A DNA stretch of 64,000 nt from Magnolia sinica (GCF_029962835.1 NC_080577.1:7106501-7170500), one strand, 5' to 3'. Shown: positions 49,743 to 63,479, counted from the stretch's first letter. Translations and numbers: made by a program. The notes: generated from the sequence alone by a model not told the origin.

Positions 49743-52700
49743 TGTTGGGATTTTGGCCAGTGGAATCACATAAATCTAGATCTAGGATAGCAATTCAATG
49801 ACACCAAGCAAACACAAAGAGCACACAACGATTTAACGTGGAAAATCCTTGCGGGGAAAAACCATGGCACAAAGAGATAAAAAATTTCACTATGAAAGCA
49901 TAGATTACAAAGATAGAGGACTTACCCAGCTTAAGCAATCCTCAAGCCTCACTTTTTCTACTCCTTAAAACCCTATAGCCCATTTAGAAACCCTAACACG
50001 CTTTTAGAAACCTTAGAACCTCTTAAAATACCTCCTAGTCCCGTATTCACCTATATTTGTAGACTTAGAAACAAGCGAAAATTAAATAGGAAAAAAAATT
50101 TGCAGAATCTGCGTTTCCACAAACGAATTTGCGTAAACCTTTAATGTCATCAAAGAGACACTAAAAGAGACCAGCGACTAGACATGAATTTTGTGAAAAA
50201 TCTTGATTCCTCGTCCTGGCTTCGATGGCATCGAACATGTCTTCGATGTCATCGAACACTCCTCGATGTCATCGAAAAACGACACCAATATGTCCAGTGA
50301 CCAACTGAAAAAATTCAAAATAAATTCAATGTCATAGGGCTCTATTCGATGTCATCGAAGGTGACATCAAACAGTCAGTCGATAGCATCGACAAACTTTG
50401 TATCAGACAAGATTTAAGATATCTAATACAATAATCCCCACTATATCTTCAATCTTCAAACGTATAGCTTCTTGTCCCCTTCTCTTATCTCTGCCTCACA
50501 TCATACCTTTTAATTAATGTACCCACTCCGTCTTTCTTTTACGTCATTGTCAAGCCCAGAGAAGTTACACAAAACTTGAACTTCTATGAAAGAATGATCT
50601 TGGTGAGCATGTCTACAAAATCTGAATCCACGTGCCCAACCATCTTTGCTCATTATGTCTTCCCAAAAGTTAAGATGTCATTCGTACCTCGAATGTATCA
50701 AAGTAACCATCTCACTGCTCTCCAATGTTGCTTGCTAGGGTATTTGCTTACAACATCAATTGCCTGTGAAATAACTAGTCTAATATAGACCATGACATGC
50801 ACTGTCAACCACATTCGAATAAGGCCCAAGAGATATGTCCTGCTTTTCTTCATCTGGTTTTGGAACATGTCCTGAGGAAAACTTGAAGTGAACTGCAAAG
50901 GGAATGCTCACCAGCTTTGTCTGGTCCCGCATACCTACTCAAGGTATTCTACTTGTGATTACCCAAAGCCTGCATCTCTTTCAGTCTCTATGAATATCAA
51001 TGCCAAGAACCATCTTTACAGCCCCCGATCCTTCATCTTGAATGTCCCACTTAACCGAGTGTATAATACGTTGATTCCAGACATAACATGATTGACGATC
51101 TACATATCATCAGCATACAATTCCTAACTCACCATGAAAGAATCAAATTTTATACCACTGCCTAGGCAACAGGTCATACCACGACCTCCTACAAACTTTT
51201 TTTCTCAGCCTCTTTAACTTCGAACCACTCTGGTTGTTTCATAAAAAAATAACACTTTCAATTTTTCATGCAGAAGTGTTATCTTTACATCCATCCGTTC
51301 TAGCTTAAGATCACATTGGGCAACCAGCGCTAATACATATCTAATAAACACCTGCTATACCGCTGGCACGAATATCTCTGAGAAGTCGATCCCTTCTCTC
51401 TGAGCATAACCATTCACTAACAACTTTGCTCTGTATCTATGTTGTATCCTCTTGAAGATCCACCTGCGTCCAACTGCTTTTTGGCCCACTGGAAGCTTCA
51501 CCCACTCCCATATGTCGATCTGGTACAAAGAGTCCATCACATCGTTTATAGTCACCTTCTAATTCTCAGTGCCAGGCTCACCTAGAGCCATTTGAATAGT
51601 AGATGAATCCCCCTCGTCTGTAACGAGAGCATATGCGATGTTAGAGTCGTCCATATACCTCACCGATATCCTGTGATTATGTAATGTGATTCTTCTCACA
51701 GATGGTTGCTTCGCCTGCTATGTATCTCTGTCCGTGCATCTCAGCCGTCATGCCCTACCTGCTCATGTGGCCATGCCCAACATGCCACCCACGTGCAGAG
51801 GTGGAATCCGCTACAGCCACTGTAGCTCCACCAGTTGAAGTGCTCCCGATCAACCTGTAAAGATTATCGAGTCGTTGCACTTTCATATTACCCGTGCCCC
51901 TTTAGATACTTTAAGAGCACCATCAATACCTGTAATTAAACTTGTAGCCCATTGCCTCAAGTACACCAAGAGAAATCATATTCTTCTTCATGGCGGGAAC
52001 GTGCCTCACATTAGTCAAGATACGCTCTGTCCCATCAAACATCTTGATGCTCATCGTACCAAGAGTCATAACATTACATTCATTGTCATTGCTTATAAAC
52101 ACCTGTCCACCATCGCACTCCCTATAGCTGGCGAATTAACTTCGATGAGGACTCATGTGAAAGGATGCCCATGTGTCTAGAATCTAGTTGCCATTATGAT
52201 GATCGTATGGGCATCTGATTGTTGACACAGACAAGACATTACTATCACATCTACTCAATCCATCTGACGTAGTAGCATTGGCCTCCCTATATGAAGCCTC
52301 AGATTCTTCTCTCTTAAATTTAAGATTTGTACAATCATTTTTCATGTGTCCTTCCATCTCACAGTTCCAGCACTTTAACTTACCTTTGTCATTACCCTTG
52401 GATTTGGATCTAGAATTTGAAGATCTTGTACCTTATTCAGAATTCTTGCCCCTTGTAAACAATGCATCAGAAGATGTCCCCATATCGCCATTTAGCCTTC
52501 TCATGTCCTTCCCTTTAAGGGCTGAGATAACGGTGTCGACACTCAGGATTTTTTTCTTTGTGCACATTGTATCCTTGAATGACTCATACAATGCCGAAAG
52601 AGAATTCAGCAACATACATTCTTGTTCCTCATCTTTCATCACTTCCTCCATATCCACCAATTTATAAACCAATTTATTAAAGTTGCTGGTGTGAGCCTCT

Positions 52701-53790
52701 AGATCTCCACCCTCTGTTATCTTGAAGTTATATCATTGACGCTTCAAGTGTAGGCAATTTTCAGAGAATTTTTTCGCATGGATATCCTCTAACTTCGCCC
52801 ATAACTTAGCCGCAGTTTTCTCTCTCATGACATTATAGAGAACCTCATCTGTAAGATATAAACGGATCGAGGATAAGACCTTCTTATCAAGGGTGTCCCA
52901 ATCATTATCAGTCATAGTAGACTTTTGCTCCTCAAGAACACCATCTTCACTTTGCTTGATTAAGGAACTGATCATCTTTATCTTCTATAACTCAAAGTTA
53001 TTTTTTCCTGAGTACTTCTCAATATCATACCTAGTGCTTTCCATTATTGCTAATCTTTTAGATTCAGATCTGTACCCCAATGATTGCTCTGATACCACTT
53101 GTTGGGATTTTGGCTTGCGGAATCACACAGATCTACATCTAGGATAACAATTCAATGGCACCAAGCAAACACAAATAGTACACAACGATTTAACATGGAA
53201 AACCCTTTCGGGGAAAAATCACGGCACAAAACGATAGAAAATTCAACTATAAAAGCATAAATTATAAAGATAGAGGACTTACCCAGCTTGAGCAATCCTC
53301 AAATCTCACTTTTTCTACCCCTTGAAACCCTAGAGCCCTTTTAGAAATCCTAGCACCCTTTTAGAAATCTTAGAAACTCTTAGAATACCTCCTAGTCCTG
53401 TATTCACTCCTATATATAGACTTAGAAACAAGTGGAAACAAAACGGAAAACAAAATTCACAGAATCTGCGTTTCCACAAACGAATCTGCGTAAATCTTCG
53501 ATGTCATCAAAGAGACACTAAAAGAGACCAGCGACTAGACATGGATTTTGTAGAAAATCTCGATTCCTCGTTCTGGCTTCGATGGCATCGAACATGTCTT
53601 CGATTTCATCGAACGCCCCTTGATGTCATCGAAAAACGACACCAATATGTCCAGTGACCAATTGAGGAAATTCGGAATAAGTTCGATGTCATAGAGCTCT
53701 ATTTGATGTCATCGAAGGTGACATCGAATAGTCAATCGATGGCATCGACAAACTCTATTTCAGACAAGATTTAAGACATCTAATACAATA
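49743..53790 (-). mobile_element. Degenerate Ty1-copia element (4048 bp), unit 2 copy
   Basis: TSD TTTTG (49738-49742, 53791-53795). LTRs are 49743-50433 and 53100-53790. The primer-binding site, minus strand TGGTATCAGAGC, is at 53086-53097. Same insertion event as 27748-31791. Confidence 0.93.
50698..52975 (-). pseudogene. Copia gag-pol remnant, unit 2
   Basis: Gag-like frames lie at 52975-52733 (WDTLDKKV) and 52672-52433 (LLNSLSALYESF), split by a stop or frame change that unit 1 lacks. An RT piece at 51555-51355 has GRRWIFKR. An RNase H-side piece is at 50898-50698. The integrase core is missing, as in unit 1. Confidence 0.85.
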
Positions 53791-54498
53791 TTTTGCCGTT
53801 GCTCATCCTATAGGATGGGTGGGCTGAACACAACATGGCTCAGTTTGAAGACAAAAGCTTGAACCCCGTCTGGAGTCATCCTTAATTATAACCAAAGGTA
53901 GGTTAAGAGCTATTGGAGGCTCAATGTTGATGGCTCGAGATTGCTCCCTCCCTCTCCATTCAAATTTTGGGTGTTCCTGTGGCCCATGTGGCCCATCAGA
54001 GAAAGAAAGAGGCAGTCTGTGTGAAGTGGATTCTGACCATGAGAGATGGTTTAAACTAAATTTTGATGGTTTGTATAGGCAAGAGCGGTTTTTAAGGGAT
54101 TTCTAAATCCCTTAAATTCTGTAAAACAACCATAACTTTTTATTCAAGTATCATCACAAAGCAAATGACCTATCGATCTTTATGTAACGCTGCATTCATG
54201 GTCAACCAACCTGCTATGTTAGTCGAAAAAGTCCATTTCGCAAGAAAATGCATGTCTTCGAAGTTAAAATCAAGATTTTATTTTTTAAAAAAAATACTAT
54301 TTTTTTTAATTTGCAATTTTTATATTCATCGCACTCCCTTTTTTAAGTTTTAAGATTTTCGTCTTCTTTTTTTTATATTTTAAAGTTGCTTGCGATAATA
54401 TCCGGAATGCTTGGTAAGATCTTGTTGTCGTTTCTATTTTTGACAAATTTAGTCAATTAGGAAGATTTTACTATTTCAAGTAATTTCTACTCGACTTA

Positions 54499-54799
54499 GG
54501 GCCCATTTGGATACCACCAAATAAGTTACTTTTTCTACTTACAGCAGTATAAGTAACATATTTTAGATAAGTAAGTTTGGTTTATGATTAGTTATAAGTA
54601 ATTTTTTTTACTTAAAAGTACTTAATCACTTAAATTAAATTGTGTGTATCCTTAGGGAATATTAATCTCACATAAAAAAGGGTGGGTACACCTGTATTTT
54701 CAAAAAAAAAAAAAAATGTTGTAGAAAAGAAGCACAGGAGAAATGAAATAGAGGTGGCACAGGTAACTTATCTTAAGCAACTTACAATCTAAATGCCCC
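54499..54799. mobile_element. Tourist-like (PIF/Harbinger) MITE, unit 2
   Basis: TSD TTA (54496-54498, 54800-54802). Copy of 32497-32799. Confidence 0.75.
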
Positions 54800-55624
54800 T
54801 TACGGTTTTGGTCATTTATATAAGTGATGTAATCGAATAATCTTAGATTATTGTACAATAAAATATTTGAATTTGTCTCTCTTATTTCTTGATCATAGAT
54901 TAAAAAACTTGTATATTTAAGGTCTTAACTACTTGAGGAAGACAGTGATCTTCTTTTTGTCACTTCGTACTCTTCCATATGTCAGGGGCGTGCGTTAGCT
55001 AGTGCTCCTAAGCAAGGCGGTGTCTTCTCTTGTGGTTGGGTTTTCGTTGGTGGATTTTTTTATTTTTGTTTCCTTTTTTCTGCCCATTGAGCAGGTAGTA
55101 GTTTTTTCTAGGGGTTGATGTGTGCCCTTTAGATGTTATGTATTGTATTGGTTTTAGGTCTTTTGGTCCATATGATAGGTGCGGCCATTTATTTCTGTTA
55201 GGCCCACCAGAAGTTTCTTTTGTAATTTTTCTACCCTTCAATAAATTTCTGGTGGTGTGTTACCACCTTCCTTCAAATAAAATAAAATGAACAGTGTTAA
55301 CATAGGCCACCCTTGTAACCTTTAACTGGAAGCATACTAACACCCAACAATATCACGATAATCTGAACCGTTCATCCACTGTGCCTAATCATACATTGGC
55401 GATTTCAAAAAAGAGAGAGAAAAATAAAATAAAAATCACCCCACAATCCTAACCACAAATTCTATTTCATAGAATAACACTAGGATTAAACACGTCCACA
55501 AACATAGATGACCATCACTCGCAGGCCCAATACATAGACACCATTGGATAAATCCAAAGGTGTTCTTATTCTAGAATTAATACTCAAACTAGCAACAAGC
55601 TACACATTGCAAACCACCAAATAA

Positions 55625-58428
55625 TTACGGATAGACCTCGATAATGGACCGCGTACCAAGGACGGGTGTAATCTTATAGTGAGTGAAACCAGCATCAATG
55701 AACATCTTTTGCCATTCGTGCTCCTCCCTCTCCTTCCCGCAAAGGAGAACCAGCACCGCCAGATCAACTAAGAGCTGCATCTCCGTCGTCTTGTAATCGT
55801 CCTTGTTCATGTTCACAACCATGTCCAGTATAATCACCTTCCCACCCTCTTCTTTAGAAGAGATCGATTCCTTGCACCTTCTCAGTATTTTCACGCAGTC
55901 TTCGTCACCCCAGTCGTGTAAAACCCACTGCAGTCCATTGTCGTGATTGTTAATTACCCCTTGTTGGCCACAATTTAAGATTTGGATATATGGGATGATT
56001 TGAAGAGAGAGAGGTTCCAGTTGTATAAGTATTAGCTTGGTCATTAGGCATTCAAAGTTGGTATGTGCGGTCTTCGCTTATGAAACATGTACCTTCCATC
56101 TGGCGAACTTTATCATGGATAGGGAAACGGATTGGATCCCACCTGCCAATGGCTGGTGATCGGTGCTTTGTGGGCCCCACTATGATACATGTGTTTCATC
56201 CATGCCGTTCATATATTTTTCTAGATCATTTTATTGTATGAACACAAAAATTAATTATATCCCGATCTCAAGTGGACCACATTACAGGAAACAGTGTTGA
56301 ATGAACGTTGACCATTAAAAAGTTTTTGGGGGCCATAAAAGTTTTGGATCAAGCTGACCTTTTTTTTTCCCCTTAACCTGGGTCTGTATGACCTAATCAA
56401 CAGATTGGATGTCCAATAAGCAGTACAGTGGGCCTTGGGAGTATTTTAATGGTGGATATCCAATTACTATTGCTTTCCTGTGGTGTGGTCCACCTGAGAT
56501 TTATATCCCTCTAATCTTTGGGATCAAACCCTAAAATGATATGTAAAAATGGATGAACGTAATGGATGAAACATATACATCATGGTGGGGGCCCACATAG
56601 CACCGACCATCAGCCACCGTTCTGGTGGCAGGAGGAGTAGCCAATCCGTTTCCCATGGATAGGGTGTAGTCCAAAATCAGCCGTTGGATGACCATAGCTT
56701 CTGATTGGATGACAGAGAGATGAGGAGGTGGGAAAAGGGTCCAGACAAGCCATGAACGAAGGGGATTGCCCGGTGACCCCAACACCACCGATGTCCCTAG
56801 TGACGGGACTCCACATGCACATAATGATGTATGTGTTTTATCCACGCCGTCTATCCATTTAGTCAAATCATTATAGAGCATGAATCCAAAATTGAAGCAT
56901 ATCCAAAGCTCAATTGGGCCACACCATTAAAATAAATGAACATCCGACAATCTGCCCCATCATAAAGAGCTTAGCCTGCACCATAAATGGATCAGCCTTA
57001 TTTTGACATTATATGTTCTTCCACAGTTCATCTGAAGGCCAATGATCAGATTACTAGGATCATGTGATGGATGTGTATTTTGAACCATTTACCATACATA
57101 ACTTGGGAAAGGAGATGGATCGTCCCGATTTATCTGTCATCTGGCCAGGGCTGCTGTGGAAAGAAGACTCCACCATAATCCGGTGACACGGGAGAGCCAC
57201 CATCATCTACCCCACCGGTATATAGATTATATATAGAGTAAGCAATATATATTAGTTATATATGGAGCTTTTTGTTGCATCAGAGAATCCAATTGACTGA
57301 TCTAAACTGTTCATTAGGTGGGACATACGTTTCTTAAGCCCCCACGTAAAAAAGCAAACCAATCAGATTATTGTAAACACTCAATCAAAGGAGACTGAAT
57401 ATTCCAAAATCTCCTTTTCTCCAATCCTTCCTCAGAAAGCGAGCTAGAATCTCATCCTGCATGTGCATATAGGGTTTGTAATCGTAGGTAATAACCACTA
57501 AAAATGGTTAGATATAAGGCCCACCAATATATATGGTCGCGGTCCCACTACTAACAGTCGTCAGTCAAGATCAGACGGCCATTCAGATTGCTTATTGCAT
57601 GTAGTGGAATATTCCACCCTGAAATAGTAGACTGTAAGGAATACTAAATACCTTGAGGAAAACTGCATCCGCAGAAGGGATGGACTCGAACATGTCTCCT
57701 CCAACCATATCAATGTCATTACTCATTGGCACGCTTGCAATCACGTGTGGTTGATCAAACACGGTGCACTTCACGTGTGGGAATGAGTTGGCGATGGCCC
57801 TGGCAGAAGCTCCTGTGCCACCCCCAACATCGACCAACGACCGCAACCCTTGGAAGACCGGACTGCACTCTTTAACAATAATGCTCATGGCTAGCCGAGC
57901 ATCGCTAGCCATGGCTTCGTTAAAGAAGTCGTTAAGCTCAGGGCTCTGGGCCATAAAATCCCACATGCCCGCCTTGTGTGCAATATGGAAGGGCGATGGA
58001 TCGTCCCCTACGAACCAAGTGCTCAAGAAATGCCATGGGGTTACTAGAACTGGGTCTAGCATCATCATCAGAAACGGCGAAATGCACGTTGTTGTATCCT
58101 TCAATAGGAGCCTAGAAGATGGTGTTAGCACATACCCTTCTTCATCTCCTCCTTGATCATCGTTGATTTTTTGTATGGCGAAGAACCCTGAGTGGACCAT
58201 CAAACGCATGAGGCGGCCCACATGAGCCGTTCTAGTAGGAGCGATCGAAAGTGCGGCCACCAGCTCGGAGAGCGTCATGGGATGGCCATGGTTGTGGACT
58301 ATGTCCGGTATGCCAAGTTGAACGGTACACTTGAGGGACATGGAATTAACAAAGTTAAACACATGGTTCCATACATGGGCTTGAGCTTTCAACACCTCAT
58401 GGGTCTCATCTCCTTGCAAGAGCGCCAT
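55625..58428 (-). CDS. O-methyltransferase gene C (two exons, 359 aa)
   Basis: Join of 58428-57652 (259 codons) and 55927-55625 (100 codons plus stop). Exon lengths, splice sites and phase match genes A and B. The start MALLQGDE was chosen over an in-frame ATG 33 codons upstream because it aligns with A and B and the upstream part is Lys-rich 5' UTR. The SAM motif LVDVGGGTGA is at 198-207; Asp225 is followed by Gln (DQPH) where A and B have DLPH. Asp245 (GGDMF) is the usual residue, unlike Asn in A and B. Catalytic His263 is in WVLHDWGDED. It is clearly more diverged from A and B than they are from each other. The 1.7-kb intron holds a Mutator-like MITE. Probable phenolic O-methyltransferase, with a substrate possibly different from A and B. 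Confidence 0.94.
55928..57651 (-). other. Intron of OMT gene C
   Basis: 1724 bp between CTCAAG|GT and CTGCAG|TGG (minus strand). No hAT element; instead it holds the 531-bp TIR element at 56123-56653. The first part still aligns with the introns of A and B ('ccttccatctggcgaactttatcatggatag'). Confidence 0.9.
56123..56653. mobile_element. Mutator-like MITE (531 bp) with perfect 9-bp TSD, in the intron of OMT C
   Basis: TSD CATGGATAG (56114-56122, 56654-56662). TIRs are GGAAACGGATTGG and exact inverse CCAATCCGTTTCC, continuing into GGGCCCAC-containing subterminal repeats. The introns of A and B have the uninterrupted sequence 'catggatagggtgtag' (9350-9365), the empty site. A 9-bp TSD points to Mutator-like transposase. 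This copy anchors the classification of the many decayed GGGCCCACC elements in the window. Confidence 0.9.
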
Positions 58429-58915
58429 GGCTAACTCACGTTTCAAACTACTGATTTTCTTTTTCTTTTTTTCTCTTCCCTTTCGTAACTCACGTTTTAA
58501 GCTCTGCTTGTGAACGTAATTACGCACACCTATATATAGAGGTAAGATACAATGCTGCGGCAGGGAGTTTCTACAGCATGCTTTGGCTTTCAGCTAGTAC
58601 AAGCAAGACCGGTGATTCAGCAATCTAAACCGTTGATACAAATGGACCTCACCCTGGATAGCATCCACCCTATGATTGGAACATCCTAGCTCTAGCGTAT
58701 TTGGCTTTTTTTGGTTGAATGTGAACCTTTCTTGTATTATCTTTCTTAACCATTTATTTTTTGGGCATATATCAAATGGTTAGGATGGTAAAATCTTTGA
58801 GATATTTCGTGCATAATAACTCCACGATAGGGTGTACAATATCAACGGCTTAGATCAACGAACTAGCTTTCTCAGTTGTACCAGTACAAACTTTGTGCAC
58901 GACCATTGTACCGTA
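58429..58915 (-). promoter_or_regulatory. 5' UTR and promoter of OMT C, with TATA box at 58531-58539
   Basis: Aligns with the upstream regions of A and B. The minus-strand TATA CTATATATA lies about 105 bp upstream of the start codon. Homology ends near 58915, where a TIR-element remnant begins. Confidence 0.6.
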
Positions 58916-59550
58916 CTTGGAAGCGGATTGGCTGGTGTACCTCACATCAGCTATATAGCTGATGTAGGTACGTTTCGTGCGAATACGAGCACCGGCGCTC
59001 CTCGAGCTCTGAGTTGTACGAACGGTTCAAAATAAATCAAAGTTACATGGGCCCACAATGATGTATTTATTATATCCACACCGTTCATCCATTTTTAGAG
59101 TACTATTTATTTAAAAAATGAATAATATCCAAATATCAACTGGACCACACCACATATAGCAGCGGAGATAATGATTTTAACCGTTAAAATTTTCGTAGGG
59201 CCCGCCATAAGGTTTATTTTCCATCCAATATGTTCACAAGCTCACAAAGACCTGGATGGAGAGGAAAAACAAATTATATTGATCCAAAACTTCTGTGAAC
59301 CCAAAAGGGTTTCGATGGTAAAAGTTCAATCCCCCACTGGTTTTTTCATTGTGATCCATTTGATCGTTATATCTGCCTTATTTTTCGACTAAAGATTTAA
59401 TACGAGCTCTCAAAATGGATGGACAGTTTGGATATAACACATACCTCATGATGGGACCCACAGAACTTGCTGACGTCAATACACTAGCTATATAGCTGTG
59501 TGTGGTACGTCAGCCATTCCGGCACCGTCGTACTTCGCCAATCCGTGAGG
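58916..59550. mobile_element. Decayed GGGCCCACC-type TIR element upstream of OMT C
   Basis: Ends show 'gcggattggc' near 58924 and the inverse 'gccaatccg' near 59538, like the GGAAACGGATTGG family. The inside has the typical 'gggcccacaatgatgtat' and 'catgatgggacccacag' words. The TSD was not resolved. 'agctatatagct' palindromes sit near both ends. Confidence 0.55.
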
Positions 59551-59689
59551 CATATTTGGGAACAGCTAACGCCGACGTCTGATGCACTTATCACGTGTAA
59601 TCGGTCTAGAAGATTCGCCCAGGACGATTATGTATGTGACGACAAAATCATGCACATGAGCACAGCAGCGTAGCAATGGATTTCGGACG

Positions 59690-60195
59690 CGGATTTCCTG
59701 CTAAAGACTTCCTCGGCAAGGATGCAAGGTGGGGTCCACCGTTATATTTACGAGAAATCCAACACGTTGAATCATTTTTTTAAAGTTCAATTTAGGACAC
59801 GAGACTAAAAATGAAGAGCATCCAAAACTCAAGTGGGCCACACGAGATGAAATACTGAGAAAGGAATGACTACCGTTGAAACCCTCCTAGGCTCCATCTT
59901 GATATTTATATTCCATCTAAATCGTTCATAAGGTCATTTTCACTGAGATGAAGTGAAAACACCAAAACTTCAGACTGATACAAAACTTCTGTGTCCATAT
60001 AAATGTTTTAATGGTTGTCACCAAATCCTCACTTTTTACTCTCGTGTGGCCTTTTTGAATTTTTTATCCAACTTACTTTTGGTCAAATGTATTAAAATAT
60101 GCTCTAAAAAACGGGTGAACAAGTTGGATTTCTTAAAAACATCTAAGTAGGCCCCACCTAGAATCCTTGCGCATTAACTCACTGCGAAAGGCTTT
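59690..60195. mobile_element. Decayed TIR element
   Basis: The left end 'aggatgcaaggtggggtccacc' is matched by the inverted right end 'aaggattctaggtggggcctac'. The body has 'aactcaagtgggccacac' and 'gtgtggcc' words. Boundaries are approximate. Confidence 0.5.
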
Positions 60196-60204
60196 ATTCC
60201 ATTA

Positions 60205-60730
60205 TCACGGTAACCAGTTGGCGGATGGAGTACTTACAGCGTGCTATGTGGGCCCAACATTACATTTGTATCCCATCCAAGCCATTCATCCATTTTTCAG
60301 ATTATTATATATTATGTGCCAGAAAATGAGGCAAATCCAAATATCATATCGACCACACCACTGGAAAGAGTAGTGATTGAACACTCACCATTAAAATTTT
60401 CCCAGGGCCACAAAAGTTTTGGATTAAGCCATATTTGTTTTTTCTCTTCATTCAGGTGTTCGTGACCTAATCAACAGACTAGATGACAAATAAACATTAC
60501 AGTGAGCACTAAAAATATTTTAATGATGGCATTGAATCTACACTATTTTCTCACGGCGTGGTCTACTCAAGATTTGGTTCTTCGTCATTTCTGGGTTCAT
60601 CTCTATAATGATCTTGAAAAATATATGGATAGCTCGGATAAGACGCATATGTATCGTTAAGGGCCACGTAGCATTGTCAGTAACCAACTGTCTACTGAGT
60701 ATGTCGGTACCCAATCCACGTCCCCGTCCA
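60205..60730. mobile_element. Decayed GGGCCCACC-type TIR element
   Basis: The left 'gtgctatgtgggcccaac' is matched by the inverted right 'aatgctacgtggccc'. 'ggtaaccagttgg' near 60209 is matched by inverse 'ccaactg' near 60685. Small open frames inside are not genes. Confidence 0.5.
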
Positions 60731-61248
60731 GAAGATCTGCGCTTGTGAAATTAACCGTCTAGAAGATTTAGATGTGTGAACTACCGTATGCTTACTGTGC
60801 ATAAGAAGGATCAGCCCACAAAAATCTTCAAATAGACTACGTCAATGACAATAACAATGTAAAATTGTCCCTAAAACCTTCAAGCGATGTGGTCTTTATG
60901 ACCAGTGTGGAATTTGGACAGATTAAACCAAGACATATTCATCTGCCCTGTGTGTGTGTATAAAAGTTAGGTCGATCGAACTTGAAGGATCCATCAACGA
61001 GATAATTTGAAAAAAAAAAAAAAAGTAAGTCACTTCTTTGAACAATTTTGAGCATTTTCGATTGCTCAAACATGTGGTTAACAATTCCAAGTGCAGGATT
61101 GCAATGTAGTTTTAACTTGGTGAGATAGACATTGAATCATTAAGAATTCATATTGGTATGTTCTCAAAATACTTTAGAACTAGAATTAACTATGAAATTT
61201 AAATTAAAATAAATAATAATAGAAATTATTATGGGTAAAAATGGTCTG
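60731..61248. other. No gene recognised
   Basis: AT-rich intergenic sequence with an A run at about 61011-61024. Confidence 0.5.
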
Positions 61249-62043
61249 ATAACTCATGGGGTCCGCTCGGACTCGCAAACATGCGCTTCCAAGTCCAAGA
61301 TTGGGAGAAAGGACCAGGATTGATCATGACCAATGAGCTCTTAAACGACTGTCTGTCTCAGATCGATCTAAAGAGAGCAGGCGCCGAACTCCTGAGCCTA
61401 GGCCTCAGTACCATACATATCTGAGCTTCTATCTTTGAGGAATGTCCGAATTCTCGCATGGCCAAAAGACGATCAAGAGAATCAGTTCGACGAGATTAAG
61501 GGAATGGTCGTCTAGAACGATAAATCTCGTCGAGGAGATGAGCCTGCTCCATGTGCCCTAGCATGGACAAACCAAGGAATTGGTCAGTCAACCAATGACG
61601 GTCAATACAAAAGTCCACCTTGAGCCGACTATGGAGATCAACCTGATTGATCAAGGTTTCGGCTCCACTAAGCCTCAACCTGATTGAGAGAGGGCTCGGC
61701 AGCATCGACCATCCATTACATGATTCTAGGGCCGACTACTTCAACACTTATCACCTCCGCAAATCTCGCGTAACGGTTAAGAAACATACACAGAGATTGC
61801 GCCTGTGAACAAGAATCGTCTTTAGCACCAACAATGACCCATCTACACTATAAATAGAGGACCCATCTACACTGAAAGGTACGCAGGATCTCTCACCTAA
61901 AACCCCTTGATACTACTAGACCCAAATTCTTAGCCTGACTTTTGCATCGGAGGGTCCCCTGCTTTAGCCAGGGTCTCCTTAATTTGTGTTCTTCCTGTGC
62001 AGATACCTAAAGGTTTATAGAGGGTGGACCAGATTTCTACATC
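61249..62043 (+). mobile_element. LTR-like fragment (possible solo LTR), plus strand
   Basis: A plus-strand TATA box CTATAAATAGAGG (61848-61860) is followed by 'cttttgcatcggagggtccc', a phrase typical of the 3' half of plant LTRs. The end is TTTCTACATCA. A possible start is TGATAACTC near 61249. No matching TSD or partner LTR was found, so completeness is doubtful. Confidence 0.5.
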
Positions 62044-63117
62044 AACGGAAATCTAAGTAATGTAGAGAGAAAATCATTAAAAATAAAATACTAAAGCGTC
62101 AATGATCCACTTTTAGCAGTTTTCAATGCCTAATTCACTTAATTCAATTAGATAATATAATTGGAATCAAAGTCATATCTATCCAGCCAAATAATAGAGT
62201 GATTAATTCAATATTCACAAACCAACATAGATTTGAACTTCAACTGATTCAATTCCTACATGAAGCACCGAGTTATTGATCGCAGAAAATATAAAGTATT
62301 TATAGTGCCTGTAGTCTACGATAAATCTGTGAATTTTATAGATCAATCCCTTGCAAAATAAATAAGCAATCAATCTTAACCTTCACAAACATCCAAAGTT
62401 TCCGGAGTAAATAAAAGATCAATGTAAACTAAAAATAAACATTTATTCAAACTAAAACTAATGAATTGTCCATCACTCAAACCATCAAACTTTAATCAAA
62501 GTAAGCTAGAACACTAAAAATAACTACGAGCTTCACCTCTTAGTACTAGCTAAGAGTTTTAACCAACCATTGTCATAGTTGAATTAAACTCAAAAAAAAA
62601 AAAAAAAAAAAACATAAAAAAATAACTTAGAACAGAAAAAGAATGGCTCCATAAAAGCTCTGCAATGTCTTGCTCTTTCTCTCCCAAACCCTAATTCGTA
62701 TTTGGAATAGCTTCTATCAATCCTTCAATATTCAACTTTGAAGCTTTAATGTGTAAGCTAGATGTGACATATGAATTACATGACTCAATCAATGTTTAAA
62801 CTTTTCAATTAAAATTAATAACTTCGAACTCAACTTTAAAATCTATCAAATAATTAAAATTCAGGCTTTAAAAATCCTCAACATTGGTATTTTGTCATTC
62901 TAATATCTTAATTATCTTAAAAATCACTTAAATTTATGGAAAATTTTCAAAATATTTGGAAAAAAAATATCATTAAAATTTTAAAAATCCAACACAAATT
63001 GAAGAATTTTCAAAGAAAACCCTACCCCCAACCTAATTTCTACATTATCCTCAATGTAAAAATATATGCAATAAGAGCACAATGAAAATAACGAAAATAA
63101 AGAAGAGTACCACCCTA
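62044..63117. other. AT-rich gene-free stretch
   Basis: No frame or TIR was recognised. A 21-A run is at 62592-62612. Confidence 0.5.
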
Positions 63118-63125
63118 TCCATGGG

Positions 63126-63479
63126 TAGAGCTGGGCATCAAGTTGAGTCGGACCGAGTTAGGGCTGACCCGACTCGATCTGGTTTTGAAATAGGCCTGAC
63201 CCAAACTCAACTCGACTCAGTACCGAGTCCAGCATGCATGAACCGATCCGAGTTCGGGTCTGACCTGGACTAATTCGAACCGAGTCTGATCCAGTCAAAA
63301 GTACCAAGCTGGTTCGAGTTGGCACCGATTCAAATCGAGAGATGAGGGAGTGAAGAGGAGAAAGAGAGAGGAAGAGAGTGGTGATGGTGGTGGGTGGTTG
63401 TCGGGTTTTAAAGAGGGAGTGGAGAGGAGAGAGAGGAGGAGGAGGGTGGTGATGGTGGTGGGTGGTTGTCGGGTTTGGA

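Larger units (their letters stand above)
49675..55288 (+). mobile_element. 5'-truncated LINE remnant carrying nested insertions, unit 2
   Basis: Copy of 27680-33291. It has the WFKLNFDG word near 54050 and a 3' end at about 55288 with AATAAAATAAAAT. Nested insertions are copia 49743-53790 and the MITE 54499-54799. Confidence 0.65.

Noticed and set aside
58429-58527. N-terminal extension of OMT C with 33 Lys-rich residues
   Set aside because: It lies in the 5' UTR, is absent from the A and B proteins, and the internal ATG aligns with the starts of both paralogues.
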